Shown: positions 7,403-10,740 of the stretch, in pieces
Position numbering within the stretch: the first letter of the stretch is position 1
Layout of the letters: every line of letters starts with the position of its first letter
From: an uncultured Collinsella sp.
GTDB lineage: Bacteria; Actinomycetota; Coriobacteriia; Coriobacteriales; Coriobacteriaceae
DNA length: 10,740 nt
NCBI GenBank assembly: GCA_900751695.1
Contig: CAADSS010000105.1
Coordinates: forward strand, 1-10,740
Direction: 5' to 3'
Translations under genes and position numbers: made by a program
Notes under the pieces: generated by a model
What the model saw: only the letters and a program-made list of their open reading frames with translations
What the model was told of the DNA's origin: nothing
Database searches by the model: none

Positions 7403-7570
7403 TCCCGAGACTAGCAGAGCCGCCCTTATTGTTAGCGCTGCCGAAGCAAGCCCTACTTCAGCAGCAACTTGAATTTTCGTGCGATGAGCCTCCCCGGAGC
7501 CAAGAGCCTTTTGCCCTAATCACAACACCGCAATTCAAGCACCGCAGAAAACTCCATTAGCGATGAACCA

Positions 7571-7792
7571 GCCACTTGAAGACGTGATCAAGGTGCGGCA
7601 AGGGGTCAAATTCGGAAGTGCGGGGAAAATCGAAGAAATGCTAACCAGGCCCCAGTTTTCGCTTCCGCGAACTGCGGTTTTGGTGCTAAAAATCGCGTTG
7701 TGCTCGAAGGTTCTCGATTTTCCCCGCACTTCCGTAATTACATCCTTGGATCGAGAGTGCAGGCAACAATGACGTCATCCGCGATAGCACCC
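7571..7792 (+). repeat. Dispersed stem-loop repeat, copy 2
   Basis: Second copy of the block at 5389-5612, in the same orientation and 2 bases shorter. It has a perfect 21-bp inverted pair at 7613-7633 and 7714-7734 (core GGAAGTGCGGGGAAAATCGA). Inside this is an 8-bp hairpin GCGGTTTT (7674-7681) with AAAATCGC (7689-7696). The G-T pair in that hairpin is G-C in copy 1, so pairing is kept despite the change. This points to selection on a fold, or to recent divergence of a palindromic mobile repeat. Confidence 0.82.
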
Positions 7793-7881
7793 AACAGTCA
7801 CGGACGTACAAAAGGCCGTTGCCGGAAGCCTCCATACAACGACTCTTCTTTGCGCGCGCCACGCTCGCAATGCTCCATTAA

Positions 7882-7944
7882 ATGTAACTAATTGATTTGC
7901 TATATACCATTCATAATGGCACATAGCAAATCAATTAGTTACAT
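7882..7944. promoter_or_regulatory. 22-bp-arm AT-rich palindrome, probable operator or leader hairpin
   Basis: The arm at 7882-7903 is the exact reverse complement of 7923-7944. The 19-base centre holds a further small hairpin, CCATT/AATGG around CAT. The right arm ends two bases before the ribosome binding site GGAGG (7947-7951) of the small ORF at 7958. As DNA it could bind a dimeric repressor or extrude a cruciform. As RNA it would be a very stable stem next to the ribosome binding site. It lies upstream of the 7958-9392 gene block, so a role in controlling that block is the natural inference. Confidence 0.8.
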
Positions 7945-7957
7945 GTGGAGGCAGAAC

Positions 7958-8059
7958 ATGAGGGAGTACGTCGTGAAGCAGCTGCACACTAGAGTCGATT
8001 GCGAGCCCAACGACGCCTCGGAAATAACGACGCAAAACTCTTTCCGAAAGTGTAGGTGA
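7958..8059 (+). CDS. 33-residue leader or small protein ORF
   Basis: ATG 7958 follows a consensus GGAGG with six bases spacing, and the ORF runs 33 codons to TGA at 8057-8059. The peptide begins MREYVVKQLHTRVDCEPNDA and ends NSFRKCR; it is charged, with two cysteines and no membrane segment, and I recognise no family. Its stop lies within the ribosome binding site AGGTGAG of the next gene (ATG 8065) and overlaps the GTG at 8056, so translation of the two is probably coupled. It could be a leader peptide, a small partner protein of the downstream gene, or the remnant of a longer gene. The strong ribosome binding site is the main support for its being translated. Confidence 0.45.
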   Translation: MREYVVKQLHTRVDCEPNDASEITTQNSFRKCR

Positions 8060-8064
8060 GCGAA

Positions 8065-8622
8065 ATGGCGACTCATGCATACGATGACCTTTATTCTTAT
8101 CTAGCCGCATTCAAGAACAGCTCTCTTGCCGAAATAATTGCGTACCTAGAAGAACTGGGGCAAAGGAGGTTCGACGCCTTTATTAGGGGCCTTGCACCCC
8201 TTATCCCAATCGAAAAAATCGAAAATCAATCCCTGTTCAATTTTTCTGTTGACTCCACCCTTGAAGGAGGCAAATTCCCCTGCACTGACTATGCCTGTCG
8301 AGAGCAAAACATTTACCATTTGGCAAAGTTCTCAGCATTGTATGCAGATAAAACACTGATTCATTGCCCTATAGAATCGGCATTCGAAATGGGGCACGAT
8401 GATTATGTCTCAGTCGATGAACTTGCATTCGGGATCTATTTGACCATGCGAGTCGAAGACATAGTCAAAGCTGGAATACTCGGATTTTCGAGCAATTACA
8501 TTCCTCTTTGCAAAGATTGCCTAGCGCGACAAATCGAAAGAGAATCAAAAGCAAAAGGATTGATATCGAGTTTTGGGATGAACTCGTACGACAATTCTGT
8601 TCCTCTACCTCGTGCACTTTAA
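8065..8622 (+). CDS. Unknown protein, 5' part of a gene split by a frameshift
   Basis: I do not recognise this protein. From ATG 8065, which has AGGTGAG five bases or so upstream, it runs 185 residues. A GTG at 8056 would add three residues. The first 150 residues look like a real domain: a helical start (YDDLYSYLAAF), then FPCTDYACREQN and LYADKTLIHCPIESAF, then YIPLCKDCLARQIE. Cysteines at about 73, 78, 101, 149 and 152, the last two as CxxC, and H85 suggest a possible metal site. After about residue 165 the frame reads through unrelated codons to a stop at 8620-8622. The natural continuation is in the -1 frame (see 8508-9392), and together the halves would give about 442 residues. Base composition is clearly more AT-rich than the pel genes, suggesting transfer from elsewhere. 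Confidence 0.6.
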   Translation: MATHAYDDLYSYLAAFKNSSLAEIIAYLEELGQRRFDAFIRGLAPLIPIEKIENQSLFNFSVDSTLEGGKFPCTDYACREQNIYHLAKFSALYADKTLIHCPIESAFEMGHDDYVSVDELAFGIYLTMRVEDIVKAGILGFSSNYIPLCKDCLARQIERESKAKGLISSFGMNSYDNSVPLPRAL

Positions 8623-9392
8623 AACAAGCACCAGATGGGAATCTGTATGTAGCGATTGAGGGAATGGATGCATATGGGTCCCATGATGAGATGGATGTCG
8701 ATTTCCTGGTAATCCCGTCTGAATACGAATCGCTCTATGCAAGCCAAGGCGAAACGCGATTGGATAGAGACATGCTGGAGAAAGGCGGCATCTTGACTAT
8801 CCTACTGCCATTGTTGGACGATTGCTTTCAAGCCCTCGTCAATCCCTATTTTTCGAATAGCTCGTATTTAACCACTCGTCCAGCTCAGATTGAGTTCCTC
8901 GAGTCCGCAACTTCCACCCTTTATCCTCGAAAAGATCAGACCATACCCATTCGCCGGTTATCTTGCCCCCTCCCCATTGCTGAAAATGCAACGTTGCGTA
9001 GCATCCTTGATTGCCGCATTAGAAACGAAGAGTCGTTTCTTGTGTTTAGGGATACCTTGTCCAAAGGCCTGAGCGAAAGGCCCATCGACACCTCGACATT
9101 AGCTGACCTGAAGAACGACCTAATTGAGCCCGAGCTTCACAAGATATCTTTAGTGATGAAAAACGAGCGATCCCGATTAGTCACCTCCGCAGGCATTGAA
9201 GCCGCTATCGGAATTGCGAGCTTTACATTGGGGCAATACGGAATCGCATCACCTTCTGATGCCATGGCCTTCCTCGGGGCTGCCGGCATAGGGGCCGTTG
9301 CATCTCAATCCGCAGATTTCTTGCGAGAAGCCAAGGCAAAAGAGAACCCCATGTATTTCCTCTGGAAGCTCAATAGAAACAACCGTCTGTAA
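8508..9392 (+). CDS. Unknown protein, 3' part of the same split gene
   Basis: This frame is open from before 8508 to TAA at 9390-9392. Its ATG at 8508 lies inside the upstream half and has no good ribosome binding site, so it is probably not an independent gene. Native sequence appears to begin near 8556 with RIDIEFWDELVRQF. The part has a mixed alpha/beta middle (DGNLYVAIEGMDAYG, VDFLVIPSEYESLYA), a helical region (about 160-225 in this frame) and two weakly hydrophobic segments (about 226-242 and 251-266). It ends in a charged tail with PMYFLWKLNR. Adding one base to the A-run at 8553-8556 would join it to the 5' half. It is either a pseudogene, an assembly or sequencing error in a homopolymer, or less likely a programmed frameshift. 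No family recognised. Confidence 0.55.
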   Translation: MQRLPSATNRKRIKSKRIDIEFWDELVRQFCSSTSCTLKQAPDGNLYVAIEGMDAYGSHDEMDVDFLVIPSEYESLYASQGETRLDRDMLEKGGILTILLPLLDDCFQALVNPYFSNSSYLTTRPAQIEFLESATSTLYPRKDQTIPIRRLSCPLPIAENATLRSILDCRIRNEESFLVFRDTLSKGLSERPIDTSTLADLKNDLIEPELHKISLVMKNERSRLVTSAGIEAAIGIASFTLGQYGIASPSDAMAFLGAAGIGAVASQSADFLREAKAKENPMYFLWKLNRNNRL

Positions 9393-9578
9393 CCTAAGGG
9401 GCAGAACACCGCAGTCGCCGAGCATATCTCGATCATTAAATAAAGGCAGCACTAGAAAGGATGCGAATCGTGAAGAACCGATTCCCTTTCCGAATGCCTA
9501 ATGCAGTAAAAATCACTGGTAGATCCGAGCAGTTTAACCAAGACGACAAGAGCGCGCTCAGATTGTTGTCTGCAGTAG

Positions 9579-10283
9579 CTAGCCAAGTATAGATACCATC
9601 CTGTTTCCAAATTCGGTCCTACGATAAACCCTTTCTTCTTTCTCAATTTCGTCGGGATCGTCGAAGATGAGCGTCGTATCTACTACGTCCCACTGCTGCC
9701 GATGGATATCCTCAATCAGCAATCCCAGCCCGGTTAATCGAAGAAGAACTTCTGCATCTCTGCCTCTGAGCGTCTGAAAAGTTTCCTTTTCTCGAAGCAT
9801 TTCGTAGTCTCCAGGTAGAAATCTGTCCAAAGTCTCTGCAAACAAACGAAGATCGTCCCAGCTAATTTCTTTATCTAGGTAGGCCTCATAAATCTTTGCT
9901 AGTCGCCGCGCTTTGTCCTCCTCAATGTATCTTTCGAGCAGGATAAGCAGGTACTCAATATCGCGCTTCCTATTTGACTCTTCAAAGTATTGCTTGTACT
10001 TGTTCCATGAGCCATTTTCAAAAGAGTCGCGGTTGAACTCATCGAGGAAACACGCATACTTCTTCAGCAGATGCGCATTGTGGATATTGTTTCCGATTTT
10101 GTAGATGCTCACTAGGCTTGAGATGACGGGGATGTCCTTCAAGAACTCGTTTTGGAGAATTTCGTCCAGGCCAACCTCTGCGATATTCGAAATAAGTTCG
10201 AGAGAGTCGCTGCAAATAGTCGGCCTTGCGTCGTCTTGCAAGCGCGATAGACCGGCCTTAGTTGATTCCTCTGCGTTTACCAT
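9579..10283 (-). CDS. Unknown helical protein with possible C-terminal winged helix
   Basis: 234 residues from ATG 10283, which has AAAGG six to seven bases upstream. An ATG at 10298 would give 239 residues but has no ribosome binding site and contains that AAAGG. An early conserved-looking block reads LELISNIAEVGLDEILQNEF then LKDIPVISSLVSIYKIGNNI and LLKKYACFLDEFN (about 28-83). A highly charged helical centre follows (about 90-175). The C-terminus (about 178-234) resembles a winged helix: DAEVLLRLTGLGLLIEDI then YRRTEFGNRMVSIL. I recall similar N-terminal blocks in uncharacterised bacterial proteins from accessory regions, but cannot name a family. No membrane helix or catalytic motif is evident; the weakly hydrophobic IPVISSLVSIY is too short. 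It converges on the split gene and lies 74 bases downstream of another minus-strand gene, so it may be co-transcribed with that one. Confidence 0.72.
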   Translation of the reverse strand: MVNAEESTKAGLSRLQDDARPTICSDSLELISNIAEVGLDEILQNEFLKDIPVISSLVSIYKIGNNIHNAHLLKKYACFLDEFNRDSFENGSWNKYKQYFEESNRKRDIEYLLILLERYIEEDKARRLAKIYEAYLDKEISWDDLRLFAETLDRFLPGDYEMLREKETFQTLRGRDAEVLLRLTGLGLLIEDIHRQQWDVVDTTLIFDDPDEIEKEERVYRRTEFGNRMVSILG

Positions 10284-10357
10284 AAGATTACCTTTCATAA
10301 TAATTTGCCAGTTTTGGCATGCGTTTGCAGCGCCGCTTTTCTGAAAGTGGCTCCAAT

Positions 10358-10740
10358 TTAAATGCCATCCCCCGAATAGGCGCTCAGGTTCGATTCAACA
10401 AGTGCATTGGTTGAAAAGAGCTTTAGACCCCCTTCGCGGTAGAAGTCGCCTGTGCAGAGCAACCAAATCATCTTGTCGAGCTTGCAGGCAGTGGACTCGG
10501 GGTCCACGCCGCCCTTCCGCGCCGCGCGCGCGGCTTCGAAATGGCAACGAGCCACTTCGGCCTCGCTGTCAGTGGTAGCGTAAAACTGAACAGTATTCAG
10601 CTGGCCGTTGACACAAACATCGACGAGTGGCTGCTGAACAATGTTGATGTTCACTAAGAAGTGGTCCGAGTGATCACTGGGAAATAAGCACCGTGAGCAC
10701 GAAAAATTGAGCAGTTTAAGCAAGAGGGCCGCGCCCCGGG
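10358..10740 (-). CDS. Unknown protein, C-terminal part, start beyond window
   Basis: The frame is open from the right edge to TAA at 10358-10360, giving at least 127 residues; a TTG at 10723 is possible as a start but has no clear ribosome binding site, so the gene probably begins outside. Visible features are a cysteine-rich stretch (FSCSRCLFPSD), a beta-like segment (LVNINIVQQPLVDVCVNGQL, then NTVQFYATTD), a helical segment (EAEVARCHFEAARAARKG) and KLDKMIWLLCTGDFY near the end. No family recognised. It lies in tandem with the unknown gene at 9579-10283 with a 74-base gap, which contains a small inverted repeat TGCCA/TGGCA (10306-10319). It could also be a degraded fragment. Confidence 0.45.
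   Translation of the reverse strand, partial: RGAALLLKLLNFSCSRCLFPSDHSDHFLVNINIVQQPLVDVCVNGQLNTVQFYATTDSEAEVARCHFEAARAARKGGVDPESTACKLDKMIWLLCTGDFYREGGLKLFSTNALVESNLSAYSGDGI

Larger units (their letters stand above)
7178..7570. other. Non-coding spacer rich in small repeats and hairpins
   Basis: About 390 bases with no supportable gene. Its content is the tandem 22-mer with hairpin (7232-7289), the triple 10-mer (7341-7370) and the long hairpin (7365-7402), each listed separately. The rest (7403-7570) shows nothing I recognise. No T-run follows the hairpins, so a classical terminator for the upstream gene is not visible. Confidence 0.55.

Noticed and set aside
8547..8558. Programmed -1 frameshift signal
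   Set aside because: No canonical slippery heptamer in the correct frame and no evident downstream stem; a lost A in the homopolymer explains it more simply.
9461..9592. Small plus-strand ORF (about 40-43 codons, GTG 9470 with AAAGGA upstream)
   Set aside because: It overlaps the 3' end of the convergent minus-strand gene, has no recognisable family and could arise by chance; evidence too thin to list.

Overview
The window looks like chromosomal DNA from a high-GC Gram-positive gut actinobacterium. Collinsella or another Coriobacteriia member is my best guess, from recalled similarity and gene layout only; no marker gene confirms it. It has two unlike halves: a GC-rich, tightly packed polysaccharide operon on the minus strand (1-5153), and a loosely packed accessory region rich in repeats and orphan genes (about 5200-10740), whose right-hand part is visibly more AT-rich.

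The minus-strand operon is a Gram-positive type Pel exopolysaccharide cluster, in transcription order pelD, pelE, pelA (deacetylase form) and pelF, the last running off the left edge. Each junction is a 4-base stop/start overlap (TTGA, ATGA, ATGA), so the genes are probably translationally coupled. PelD carries a degenerate SDR-like domain in front of the usual four membrane helices, a GAF domain and a degenerate GGDEF domain. That last domain keeps an RxxD inhibitory-site motif, which suggests control of polymer export by cyclic di-GMP. PelE is a membrane-anchored helical scaffold, PelA a membrane-anchored polysaccharide deacetylase, and PelF the cytoplasmic glycosyltransferase. A promoter and a strong ribosome binding site upstream of pelD favour a GTG start at 5153 over the longer ATG starts.

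The stretch 5199-5794 and the stretch 7178-7957 hold no convincing large gene. Each contains one copy of a diverged repeat of about 222-224 bases (5389-5612 and 7571-7792) that can fold into a long stem-loop. These copies lie in the same orientation on either side of a single plus-strand gene (5795-7177) for a Schlafen-AlbA_2 / ATPase-like / winged-helix protein. Between that gene and the second copy are a tandem 22-mer with hairpin, a triple 10-mer, and a near-perfect 16-bp-stem hairpin.

To the right, a 22-bp-arm perfect palindrome (7882-7944) sits directly against the ribosome binding site of a 33-codon ORF (7958-8059). Its stop overlaps the region of a large unknown gene (8065-9392), which is split by a -1-type frameshift near 8553. 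Convergent to it is a 234-residue unknown protein gene (9579-10283, minus) with a helical body and a possible C-terminal winged helix, followed upstream by the 3' part of another unknown gene reaching the right edge. This block has the look of a horizontally acquired, possibly defence-related island, but no member could be assigned to a named system, so that reading is inference only.
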